Assembly: GCF_008923365.1 (NCBI RefSeq)
Contig: NZ_WBMR01000067.1
Span: 1 to 44,740 of the forward strand
Source: Actinomadura montaniterrae
GTDB lineage: Bacteria; Actinomycetota; Actinomycetes; Streptosporangiales; Streptosporangiaceae
Length of the DNA stretch: 44,740 bases
Direction of reading: 5' to 3'
This document shows, one piece after another, positions 1-8,093 of this stretch. The notes below the pieces were generated by a model. The model was given only the letters and a program-made list of their open reading frames with translations, was not told the origin of the DNA and ran no database searches. Each line of letters starts with the position of its first letter. The stretch's first letter is position 1. A program made the position numbers and the translations under genes.

Positions 1-1195
1 CGACCTCGGCCGGATACACGTTCGCTCCACCCACCAACAGCATGTCGGTGTCGCGATCGGCCAGATACAGGTAGCCGTCCTCGTCCAGCCACCCCATGTC
101 GCCCAGCGACTCCCAGCCGCCCTCGTAAGTACGGGCCTGAGCGCCGATGTAGCGGTAGGTCGGCGGCGACCCCGCGGGCCGACGCATTACGACGTCCCCG
201 ACATCCCCCGGCGGGACCGGTTCCCCGTCGGGACCGACGACCCGGATCTCCCCGACGACCGGACGGCCCACCGAGCCCGGGCGGGCCAGCCATTCCCGCC
301 CGCCGATCGAGGCGAGGGCGATGGCCTCGGTGGCGCCGTACATCTCGTGGAGCCGCTCGGCGCCGAGCAGGCCGATCCAGCGCCGCTTCAGCCACTGCGG
401 GCAGGGAGCACCCATGTGCCAGACGACCTCCAGCGAGCGCAGGTCGTGGGACCCGGGCTCCGCGTCCAGCACGCGCAGCATCCGCGCCATCATGGTGGGC
501 ACCAGGTTCACGACGTTCACGCGGTGCCTCCCGATCTCCGCGAGCGCCGTCCGCGCGTCGAACCTCGGCAGCACGATCACGTGCTGGCCGAGGAAGGTGC
601 CGACCATGGACAGCAGCAGCGGAGCGTTGTGGTACAGCGGGCCGGGCACGAGCTGGACCTGCCCGGGACGCAGGTGGTAGCGCGCGGCGATGGCGGCCGT
701 GTCGAGCCTCCCGGTCGATCCGGAGACGATCAGCTTCGGCGAGCCCGTGCTGCCGCCCGAGGTCGGCGCCTTCCAGGCCGGCGACGTCCGGGACGGAGGC
801 GGGGCCTCGTCCAGCCCCGGGTCCGGCTCGAAACCGGCCGGCACCCAGGCCCGGCCGTCCACCGGCACGCCGATCACGAGCGACGGGTCCGCCAGCCCGA
901 TGATCCTGGACAGCTCGGGGACGGGCAGGCGGTGCGACACCGGCTGCGGCACGGCGCCGAGCTTCCAGATCGCGTAGCAAGCCTCGAAGAACTCGGTCCC
1001 GTTGGGCAGCGCGACCGTGACGAAGTCCCCCTGCCCGACGCCCAGTGCCTCGTACGCGCGGGCCAGCCGGTTGGCCCGCGACTCCAGCTGCCGTCGGGTG
1101 AGCGTCCGGTCCGCGCAGGTGACCGCGGGCAGGTCGGGGCCCTCGGCGGCGAGCGCCGTCAGCACATCGCCCAGCGGCGGCGGGGACGATGCCAC
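1..1195 (-). CDS. AMP-binding acyl-CoA ligase, C-terminus cut by window edge
   Basis: This is an ATP-dependent CoA ligase of the ANL superfamily, which turns a carboxylic acid into its acyl-CoA through an acyl-adenylate. About 398 residues are visible. They include the phosphate-binding loop TSGGSTGSPK, the EMYGATEA motif and the LGDMGWLDEDGYLYLADR region with the hinge, ending at GGANVYPAEV. The C-terminal lid domain lies off the left edge. The GTG start at 1195 is one base after the stop of the carboxylesterase, so the two are translationally coupled. That arrangement suggests the esterase frees an acid that this enzyme activates. The substrate cannot be told from sequence. The family call is firm; the exact start is slightly uncertain because the only upstream GGAG is distant. 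Confidence 0.9.
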   Translation of the reverse strand, partial: MASSPPPLGDVLTALAAEGPDLPAVTCADRTLTRRQLESRANRLARAYEALGVGQGDFVTVALPNGTEFFEACYAIWKLGAVPQPVSHRLPVPELSRIIGLADPSLVIGVPVDGRAWVPAGFEPDPGLDEAPPPSRTSPAWKAPTSGGSTGSPKLIVSGSTGRLDTAAIAARYHLRPGQVQLVPGPLYHNAPLLLSMVGTFLGQHVIVLPRFDARTALAEIGRHRVNVVNLVPTMMARMLRVLDAEPGSHDLRSLEVVWHMGAPCPQWLKRRWIGLLGAERLHEMYGATEAIALASIGGREWLARPGSVGRPVVGEIRVVGPDGEPVPPGDVGDVVMRRPAGSPPTYRYIGAQARTYEGGWESLGDMGWLDEDGYLYLADRDTDMLLVGGANVYPAEV

Positions 1196-1196
1196 G

Positions 1197-2759
1197 TCAA
1201 CCACTCCGTTCCACCGCGGCCAGCCCGTTCCAGAGCTTCCGTTCGGCGGGCTCCGGGTCGTGGACGACTTGGTCGCGCTCGCCGAACGCCAGCGTCGTCG
1301 GCGCGGCCGGGTCGTACCTCGGCCACTCGGGGATGCCCGTATGGCCGGGGTCGCCGGTGGCGGCGAACGCGACCCATGCGCGGTGCATGGCGTCGGCCAG
1401 CCGCTGCGGCGGATCGTCCCCGGTGAAGCGCCGCGACTGCGGCAGGTCGAGCGCGTCGAAAACGAACGGCTTCTCGACCGAGTGGCCGGCTCCGATCGCG
1501 CCCCCGAACGCCCGCGACCGCCAGGCGAACCGGTAGGCGTACGTGGCCGCGCCCGTCGCCGCGTGCGCGTCGGCGATCCGCGCCAAGGGCAGCCGGTAGC
1601 CCCGGTCGGTGTCCAACGCGGTGAGCAGGTCGAGCCCGGACGCGTCCGGGCGGGCCGACCGGTAGGCCCGCAGCGCCTCGGCGCCGCCCCCGGCGAAGGC
1701 GCGGTCGAAGGCGGCGGCCACCGGGCCGGGGGCGTCGTCCGCGGCGAGCATGCCGATGCCGTACATCAGCCCGAACTCGTCGGCGTTGTAGCCGATGAGC
1801 AGGTCGAACGGTGCCGGTTCCGCCGCCTCCAGCGCCTGGACCGGACGTTCCGGCAGGACCCGTCCGCCGACCACCGGCTGGAACGGGTTCCCGGGGATCG
1901 CGATCTCCGCGCCGAACCGGCGGACGTCGCGTGTCGCCAGGACCTCCCCGAACAGCGCCATCTGGGCGCGCAGCACGCGTTCGGGCTCCCGCTCGCGCAG
2001 CGCGCGAAGGGCGTCGAGGTCCCCGTACGGCAGGTCCAGCCGGGCATAGATCTCCCGCGTGGTGATCTCGGCGGACTCCGACGACAGCAGCGGGTCCGGA
2101 TACCCGCTCTGCACGATCGCCCGGGCGAACAGGCCGCGCGCGGCCGGGACCGCGAGCAGCGCCCCGACCGCCGTCGCGCCGGCGGACTGACCGGCGAGCG
2201 TGACCCGCGCGGGGTCGCCTCCGAAGGCGGCGATGTTGTCCCGCACCCACCGCAGCGCCGCGACCTGGTCCAGGACGCCGTAGTTGCCGCCGTCCGGATC
2301 GTCCGGCACGTAGAGGAAGCCGTCGCCGCCGAGGCGGTAGTTGATGGAGACGAACACGACGCCGTCGCGCGCGAACGCTCCCGTGCCGACGATCGGGTCG
2401 GCTCCGGTCCCGAACAGGAACCCGCCGCCGTGGATCCACACGATCACCGGCCGTGCGGCGCCGCCCGCCGCGGGAGTCCACACGTTGAGGGTGAGGCAGT
2501 CCTCTCCCCACGGCACGCCGGCGTCGAACAACTCGCCCCCGGACAGCTGGGGAGCGGACGGCCCGAACGCCGTGGCGTCGCGCACGCCGCCCCACGCCTC
2601 GGGCGGCTCGGGCGGGCGGTAGCGCAGAGCGCCCGTCGGGGCCGCGGCGTAGGGCACGCCGCGGAACACCGAAACGCCGCCCTCGACGCCGCCGCGCACC
2701 CGGCCGTACACCGTCTCGGCAACCGGATCGATCGTCGTCGGCTTGGTCACTTGTGTCAT
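1197..2759 (-). CDS. Type-B carboxylesterase / para-nitrobenzyl esterase family
   Basis: Carboxylesterase of the alpha/beta-hydrolase fold, about 520 aa, a normal length for the type-B family. Visible signatures are EDCLTLNVWTP, the oxyanion region IVWIHGGGF, the nucleophile elbow AGQSAGA (Ser near residue 192), a YNADEFG stretch with the probable acidic residue and a GAGHSVEKPF stretch with the probable His. There is no signal peptide, so it is likely cytoplasmic and cleaves an ester taken up by the cell. The start is ambiguous. The ATG at 2759 abuts AGAGG. A GTG nine bases further in is better spaced from that AGAGG, and an ATG at 2786 is also in frame. It is coupled to the downstream acyl-CoA ligase and divergent from the LuxR gene. 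Confidence 0.92.
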   Translation of the reverse strand: MTQVTKPTTIDPVAETVYGRVRGGVEGGVSVFRGVPYAAAPTGALRYRPPEPPEAWGGVRDATAFGPSAPQLSGGELFDAGVPWGEDCLTLNVWTPAAGGAARPVIVWIHGGGFLFGTGADPIVGTGAFARDGVVFVSINYRLGGDGFLYVPDDPDGGNYGVLDQVAALRWVRDNIAAFGGDPARVTLAGQSAGATAVGALLAVPAARGLFARAIVQSGYPDPLLSSESAEITTREIYARLDLPYGDLDALRALREREPERVLRAQMALFGEVLATRDVRRFGAEIAIPGNPFQPVVGGRVLPERPVQALEAAEPAPFDLLIGYNADEFGLMYGIGMLAADDAPGPVAAAFDRAFAGGGAEALRAYRSARPDASGLDLLTALDTDRGYRLPLARIADAHAATGAATYAYRFAWRSRAFGGAIGAGHSVEKPFVFDALDLPQSRRFTGDDPPQRLADAMHRAWVAFAATGDPGHTGIPEWPRYDPAAPTTLAFGERDQVVHDPEPAERKLWNGLAAVERSG

Positions 2760-2918
2760 CCTCTGGTCCGCTGGATCACGTCGCATCGCCTGTCATCTGC
2801 CGTTATCCGTCCACAGGCCAAGCCTCGCGCCGGCGAGGCGGGAGCAACAGGCGGGACGACCCCGGAGATAACCTGCGGCCACGCCCGTGTAACGGCGGGC
2901 GCGAAAGGAGCGCCTCCG

Positions 2919-5723
2919 ATGACCCTCAACGGTGACGCCGTGCGCGGTGCCGCGCAGCCGCCCCTGATCGGGCGCGCGCGGGAATACGAGCGCCTCCTTT
3001 CCCGGCTCACCGCCCTGCAGGGGGCGGTGACGCGGGCGGTGCTGGTCCGCGGCGAGGCCGGCATCGGCAAGTCGCGCCTGCTCTCCGCCGCCGCGCACGA
3101 CCTCGCCGGGCGAGGGTGGACGGTCCTGGAGGTCCGCAGCGACGAGATCGGCGCGCTCGTGCCGTACGCCGAGCTCCGCCACGCCGTCGACGAGTACGCC
3201 CGCCGCGACGAGTCCACGGTGCAGGCCGAACTCGCCCGCCGCCTCATCGCCGCGCTCGACGTCGCGACCGACCACCCCCTCGCCGCGGTCCACGCCACCG
3301 CCCTGCGGTTCTTCGCGGCGCTGGCCGACCGGGCGCCGACGGTCCTCGTCGTGGACGATCTCGAACTCGTCGACGCCGACACCCTCGTCCTCGTCGCCAG
3401 CGTGCTGCGCCAGCGCGGACGCCATCCGCTCGCCGTCGCGGCCGGCATGCGCCGGCCGGACCCGAGCGGGCACGCGGCGCTCGCCGCCCTCCTGAGCCGC
3501 GTCGGCGGCGACGGCCTGCTGGACCAGGTCGAAATCGGGCCGCTGGACGACGACGCGGTCCGGCGGCTGGCCGAGCTGCTGCTGGCGGACCTCAAGCGCG
3601 ACGGCGCGCACGACGAGATCGTCGCGACCGTGCTGCGGCAAAGCGGCGGCAACCCGTTCTTCGCCGTGCAGTCGCTGCTGGGCGCCCTCGAGACCGAGTC
3701 ATCCGGTGCGAGCGCACCGCTGCCCGCCTTCCCCGTGGACCGCGGGCGCGCCTTCCTCGACCGGGTCCTGAGGGTGGAGCCGGAGGCCCGGCGCATCGGA
3801 CGGGCGGCCGCCCTGCTCGGTGTGGTCGGCATCGACCGCGTCCCGCTCGCCGCCGACCTCGCCGACCTGCCGGCGGCCCGCGCCGCGGCGGCGTTCGACG
3901 CGCTCGTCGGCCGGGGCATCCTGCTGGTCGGGGACGACGGCGGGTTCCGCCTGTGCCACCAGCTCGTCCGCGACGCGCTGTACCGGGAGATCGGACCGGC
4001 CGAACGGGCCCGGTGGCACCGGATGGCCGCCGAGCGGCTCAGCGAGCTGCCCGGCTCCCCCGGCCTCGGCCTGGAGATCGCGGCCCACCTGCGGCAGGTC
4101 GCGGAGTTCGGCGACGAGCGCGCGATCGCCGTCCTGGCCAGGGCCGCGGAACTGGCCTGCGCCGCCGCGCCGCGCTCGGCCGTGCCCTGGTTCGAGCAGG
4201 TCCTGGAGATCACTCCGGAGGGCCACCCGCGCCGGGCGGCGATCGCCGCCCGGCTGGCCCGGGCGCTGCTGCTGGCCGGCCGCCCCCGCGACGCCATCGA
4301 CGCCGGGAGGCGGGCCCTGCCGGCGCTGGCCGACGGCGATGCCCGAGCCCAGCTCGCCACGCTCGTGGTCGGCGCGCTCTTCCTGGTCGGGGCGATCGAC
4401 GAGGCGGCGGCACTGGCCGACGCGGAGCTGGGCCGTCCCGGCACCGGGCTACGGCTGCTGTCCAAGGCGGCGCACGTGCACATGGCCGCCAACCGGCCCG
4501 GCGACGCGCTCGACGACGTGGCCGGGGTCGAGCGGGAGCTCGACTCCGCCCCCCTCACCGAGCGCATCCACGCACTCGGGAACCTGGCCCTCATGCGCAC
4601 GCTGCAGTGCAACGCCGACGAGCTGCGGGCCCTGTGGGGCCGGCTGTCCGACCTCGCGGAGCAGGCGCCGGCGACATCGCGACTCGCTGCCTACGCGGTG
4701 ACGTCCTACACCCAGGCGGCCTTCGGCGAGACCCGCGCGGCGTCCGACTCGATCAGCCGCGCGCAGCGGCTGCACGCCCAGATCGGCTGGACGCTCTACC
4801 GCGACGACCTCGCCGTCGCCCAGACGCACAACGCGGTGAACCTCGGCGACTGGGCGGCCGCGGTCGACATCATCGACTCGATCGCGCCCGACCTGGACGC
4901 CGCCGGTTCCTTCATGCACCGCGACACGCTGCGGGCCATCAAGGTCGACGTGCTGGCCAACCGCGGCGAATGGGCGGCCGCGCGGCAGGCGGCGGCCCAT
5001 CCGATCTCACAGAACCCGCACGGCGCGGCCGTGCAGACCTGGTCCCACGCCGGCCTGGAGATCCTCGTCGGCGACCTGGACGCGGCCCGCACGCGGCTGG
5101 AGCGGCACCTCGACCGTCCCGACCTGCCCGACTGGCTGCGGCCGAGGCTGGTGAGCCGGCTGGCCGAGGCCGAGATCGAGGCAGGCCGGCCGCGGCGGGC
5201 CGCCGAGCTGCTCGCCGGCCTGGCCGGGCGGCGGGCCGACCTGATCGGCCACCCCACGTATGTCGCCGTGCAGCTGGCGTACGGGGCTGCGACCCGGGAC
5301 ACTGGCGTCCTGCTCGCCGGCCGTGCGGTGGCCGACGAGCATCGGCTGGCCTTCCTGTCGGGCCGCGCCCGCCTGCTCCTCGGCACGCACGGCGATGACG
5401 CGGAGTCCGACCTCACGGCGGCCGCCCGCACCTTCAAGCAGCTCGGCGCCACCCCCTGGCGGCGGCGCGCCGTCGCCGAACTCCGCCGCCGCGGCTTCAA
5501 GATCCCCCGTGAGCGCGGCCAGACCGGTACGTCGCTGACCGACACCGAGATGCAGATCGCCCGCCTGGTGCAGCTCGGCCACAGCAACCGGGAGATCGCC
5601 GCGACGGTCTTCCTCAGCGTCAAGACGGTCGAGGGACACCTGAGCCGCATCTACCACAAGACCGGATGCGCGAACCGGCTCGCCCTCACACGCGCGCTGG
5701 ACGCGGGGCTGCTGCCGTCCTGA
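2919..5723 (+). CDS. Large LuxR-family (LAL/MalT-like) ATP-binding transcriptional regulator
   Basis: A 934-aa regulator with LAL architecture. An N-terminal AAA-type ATPase carries Walker A GEAGIGKS at about 45-52 and Walker B TVLVVDD at about 141-147. A long helical, TPR-like middle follows, and then a C-terminal LuxR helix-turn-helix from about residue 873 (LTDTEMQIARLV, SNREIA, SVKTVEGHLSRIY). Family members act as ATP-dependent, inducer-sensing activators, often of catabolic genes. The ATG at 2919 is chosen because GAAAGGAG lies eight bases upstream and homology starts at once (PPLIGRAREYERL). The frame is open for more than 600 further codons upstream, but that part is antisense to the esterase. 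Its position between the divergent esterase/ligase pair and the hydrolase/Liv genes makes it the likely local activator of both. Confidence 0.93.
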   Translation: MTLNGDAVRGAAQPPLIGRAREYERLLSRLTALQGAVTRAVLVRGEAGIGKSRLLSAAAHDLAGRGWTVLEVRSDEIGALVPYAELRHAVDEYARRDESTVQAELARRLIAALDVATDHPLAAVHATALRFFAALADRAPTVLVVDDLELVDADTLVLVASVLRQRGRHPLAVAAGMRRPDPSGHAALAALLSRVGGDGLLDQVEIGPLDDDAVRRLAELLLADLKRDGAHDEIVATVLRQSGGNPFFAVQSLLGALETESSGASAPLPAFPVDRGRAFLDRVLRVEPEARRIGRAAALLGVVGIDRVPLAADLADLPAARAAAAFDALVGRGILLVGDDGGFRLCHQLVRDALYREIGPAERARWHRMAAERLSELPGSPGLGLEIAAHLRQVAEFGDERAIAVLARAAELACAAAPRSAVPWFEQVLEITPEGHPRRAAIAARLARALLLAGRPRDAIDAGRRALPALADGDARAQLATLVVGALFLVGAIDEAAALADAELGRPGTGLRLLSKAAHVHMAANRPGDALDDVAGVERELDSAPLTERIHALGNLALMRTLQCNADELRALWGRLSDLAEQAPATSRLAAYAVTSYTQAAFGETRAASDSISRAQRLHAQIGWTLYRDDLAVAQTHNAVNLGDWAAAVDIIDSIAPDLDAAGSFMHRDTLRAIKVDVLANRGEWAAARQAAAHPISQNPHGAAVQTWSHAGLEILVGDLDAARTRLERHLDRPDLPDWLRPRLVSRLAEAEIEAGRPRRAAELLAGLAGRRADLIGHPTYVAVQLAYGAATRDTGVLLAGRAVADEHRLAFLSGRARLLLGTHGDDAESDLTAAARTFKQLGATPWRRRAVAELRRRGFKIPRERGQTGTSLTDTEMQIARLVQLGHSNREIAATVFLSVKTVEGHLSRIYHKTGCANRLALTRALDAGLLPS

Positions 5724-5859
5724 CCGGTCGACCCTCGTCAGCGCGGCTCCAGGCCGTCCCCCGCTCGCGTTAGCTCGCGGGTGAACTCTCCTGTTCGCCG
5801 CCCGATCGCCCCGCCACCGTTGGCTGAACGATCGAAAGGCCGACGAGGAGGCGATCCGG

Positions 5860-6705
5860 ATGCCCGATGACCAGAAACCGTATCGGACCCGTCTCGAGGA
5901 CTACGCACCCTCGTTCGAGGAGTTCTTCGCGCTGCGCCGCGAGGAAGGCATCCTCGAGATCCGCATGCACACCGGCGGCGGGCCGCTCCGCTGGGGGATC
6001 GAGGCGCACCGCCTGCTGATCCCGCTGTTCCAGCACATCGACCACGATGAGGACAACGAGGTCGTCATCCTCACCGGAACCGGTTCGAGCTTCAACGCCC
6101 ACACCGACCTGGACAACTATCAGCGGTACGGGGCGGCCGGGAAGCGCTGGGACACCGAGCGGACCGGATACGACCTCTCCTATCTGGACCAGACCCGGGA
6201 ACCGCTCGCCCTGCTGTCCCTGAACGTCCCGGTGATCTGTGCGATCAACGGCCCGGTGTCGGTCCACACCGAGCTCGCGCTCCTCAACGACATCGTCATC
6301 TGCAGCGAGACCACCACCGTCTCCGACGGTCACTGGAAGCGGGTCGACATCGTTCCCGGCGACGGCGTGCACACCGTCTTCCGCGAACTGCTCGGCCCGA
6401 ACCGGGGCCGCTACCTCCTCTACACCGGCGAGTCGATCGACGCCGCCGAGGCCCTGCGGCTGGGCCTGGTCGGCGAGGTGCTCCCAGCCGACCGCCTGCT
6501 CCCCCGCGCTTGGGAGCTCGCCCGGGAGGTGTTCATGACCAAGAGCCGCGCCCAGCGGCGGCTCACCCGGGCGCTTCTCATCCAGCCCTGGCGGGAGCTG
6601 TTCACCAGGGAGCTGGCCCTCGGCATGGCCCATGAATCCCTCGCCTGCGCGATCGGCGACCCTCCGCCGTTCGCCGGACTGCTCGCGCCCGGCGCGGGCC
6701 GATGA
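5860..6705 (+). CDS. Crotonase-superfamily hydrolase, 6-oxocamphor hydrolase-like
   Basis: A 281-aa crotonase-fold protein. It would normally be labelled enoyl-CoA hydratase, but from memory it reads closest to 6-oxocamphor hydrolase (CamK) of Rhodococcus, a CoA-independent retro-Claisenase that opens cyclic beta-diketones. Shared features are VVILTGTGSSF, ICAINGPV, the DIVPGDGVHTVF stretch with Asp168 (the OCH Asp154 equivalent), GPNRGRYLLYTG and LPRAWELAREV. A His at 158 lies close to, but one position off, the OCH His145. The start has GAGGAG about nine bases upstream. It precedes the Liv-type importer by 141 bases and may be co-transcribed with it. Beta-diketone C-C cleavage is an inference; an ordinary hydratase/isomerase role remains possible. 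Confidence 0.85.
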   Translation: MPDDQKPYRTRLEDYAPSFEEFFALRREEGILEIRMHTGGGPLRWGIEAHRLLIPLFQHIDHDEDNEVVILTGTGSSFNAHTDLDNYQRYGAAGKRWDTERTGYDLSYLDQTREPLALLSLNVPVICAINGPVSVHTELALLNDIVICSETTTVSDGHWKRVDIVPGDGVHTVFRELLGPNRGRYLLYTGESIDAAEALRLGLVGEVLPADRLLPRAWELAREVFMTKSRAQRRLTRALLIQPWRELFTRELALGMAHESLACAIGDPPPFAGLLAPGAGR

Positions 6706-6846
6706 GCGCACCGGAATCCGACCGCGGCCCCGCCCCGACCCGGCACCCCACCGCCCCCTCGACGAGGTGACCTCGTGAGACGCCCACCCCCCACCCCGCG
6801 CCCGCCTCACCGTGAACCGAACTCACCGCAGAGCCCAGGAGGCCCC

Positions 6847-8076
6847 GTGTCCCCATCATCGTCGTCCGGCCGGCGCGCCGGAGCGGCCGCCGCCGCCTGC
6901 GTGGCCCTCCTGCTCGCGCTCGTCGCCGGCTGCAAGCCGATCGGCGAGAGCTCCGGTGACACGGCCACGACGATCGCCGTCGGCTACGTCAACCGCGAAT
7001 CGGCCTCCGGCGGCCTGCCGGAATGGCGCTACGGCGGGCTCGCCGCGATCGACTACATCAACGCCCACGGAGGCATCGGGGGCGTCAAGATCAAACCCAT
7101 CGTCTGCCTCACCGACGCGTCCCCGGAGGCGTCGATCAACTGCGCCAACCAGTTCGTCGACAAGGGCGTCGCCCTCGAGTTCATGGGACTGGACGTCGGC
7201 AGCGACGCCGCCCTGCCGATCCTCAAGAGCGCCGGCATCCCCTTCGTGGCGACCGTCGCCGCCGGAACGGTCCAGCTGTCGGATCCGGACTCGTTCATGT
7301 TCGGCGGACTCGGGCCGGACGCCGCCTCCCTCGTCCAGGCGCTGAAGGACTCCGGCGCCAAGCGGGTCACCATCGTCATCTACGCCGGGCTGCCCGCGCA
7401 GAAGGCGACGGCCGCCACCGTGAAGTCCATGGGAGCACGCGCCGGCCTGCAGGTCGCGACACTCGAGGTCCCCGCCAGCAACGCCGACTGGACGGCGAGC
7501 GTGGCATCGGCGCTGACGAGCCGGCCTGACGGCTTCCTGCTGGCGACGCGCGAGAACGACTGCACGAACATGCTGCGCGCGTTGAAGGCCGCCAAGTACA
7601 AGGGTGTGACCGCGGCCGTCGGGTGCACCGAGTACCTCAAGACCCTCGGCAAGGACGCCCCGCGGACACTCGCCGGCGTCCAGGCGTGGACACCGGACCT
7701 GCGCCGCTACGCGCCCGCGGAGGTAATGCCCCGGCTGGACGTCTACCAGAGCGCGATGAAGGCGATCGGGCACGCCGACCTCGCCGACACGGCGGGGGCC
7801 AGCCGGACGTTCTCCGGATGGATGCAGCTCGCCGAGATCCTCCGCGGCATCCACGGCCCGGTCGACGCGGCGTCGGTCAAGAAGGCCCTGCAGGGCGCCG
7901 CCGACGTCCCCGGCTACCTCGGCCCCGACCTGCACTGCGGGCGGAAGGTCTGGCCCTCCCAGCCCTCGGTGTGCAGCGCGCAGGAGATGCTCCTGCGCAT
8001 CGTCCCCGGTCCCACAGGCCTTCGGCGCGAGCCGATGAGCAAGGGGTTCACCGACCTCAGCGCCCTCGCGAGCTGA
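6847..8076 (+). CDS. Branched-chain-amino-acid-type ABC transporter substrate-binding lipoprotein
   Basis: A 409-aa periplasmic-binding-protein-like lipoprotein of the Leu/Ile/Val-binding (type I) family. It should capture the substrate outside the membrane for the permease encoded next. The GTG at 6847 is chosen because AGGAGG sits just upstream and because it gives a compact signal peptide ending in the lipobox LVAGC. A GTG at 6775 would add 24 proline-rich residues in front. Mature-domain signatures include AVGYVNRESASGG, AAIDYINAHGGIGGVKI, a vicinal VCLTDASPEASINCAN segment and later GWMQLAEILRG. The Liv-type family in actinomycetes often imports aromatic or fatty acids rather than amino acids, so the ligand is unknown. 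Confidence 0.92.
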   Translation: MSPSSSSGRRAGAAAAACVALLLALVAGCKPIGESSGDTATTIAVGYVNRESASGGLPEWRYGGLAAIDYINAHGGIGGVKIKPIVCLTDASPEASINCANQFVDKGVALEFMGLDVGSDAALPILKSAGIPFVATVAAGTVQLSDPDSFMFGGLGPDAASLVQALKDSGAKRVTIVIYAGLPAQKATAATVKSMGARAGLQVATLEVPASNADWTASVASALTSRPDGFLLATRENDCTNMLRALKAAKYKGVTAAVGCTEYLKTLGKDAPRTLAGVQAWTPDLRRYAPAEVMPRLDVYQSAMKAIGHADLADTAGASRTFSGWMQLAEILRGIHGPVDAASVKKALQGAADVPGYLGPDLHCGRKVWPSQPSVCSAQEMLLRIVPGPTGLRREPMSKGFTDLSALAS

Positions 8077-8093
8077 CGAAGGAGAGGCATTCG

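Noticed and set aside
1002..2918. Upstream in-frame extension of the LuxR gene (more than 600 codons)
   Set aside because: It is antisense to the carboxylesterase and acyl-CoA ligase, has no domain content, and a perfect ribosome site and family N-terminus lie at 2919.
6775..6846. Earlier GTG start for the Liv-type binding lipoprotein
   Set aside because: It would put a proline-rich 24-residue tail before the signal peptide; the GTG at 6847 has AGGAGG and a normal lipoprotein signal.
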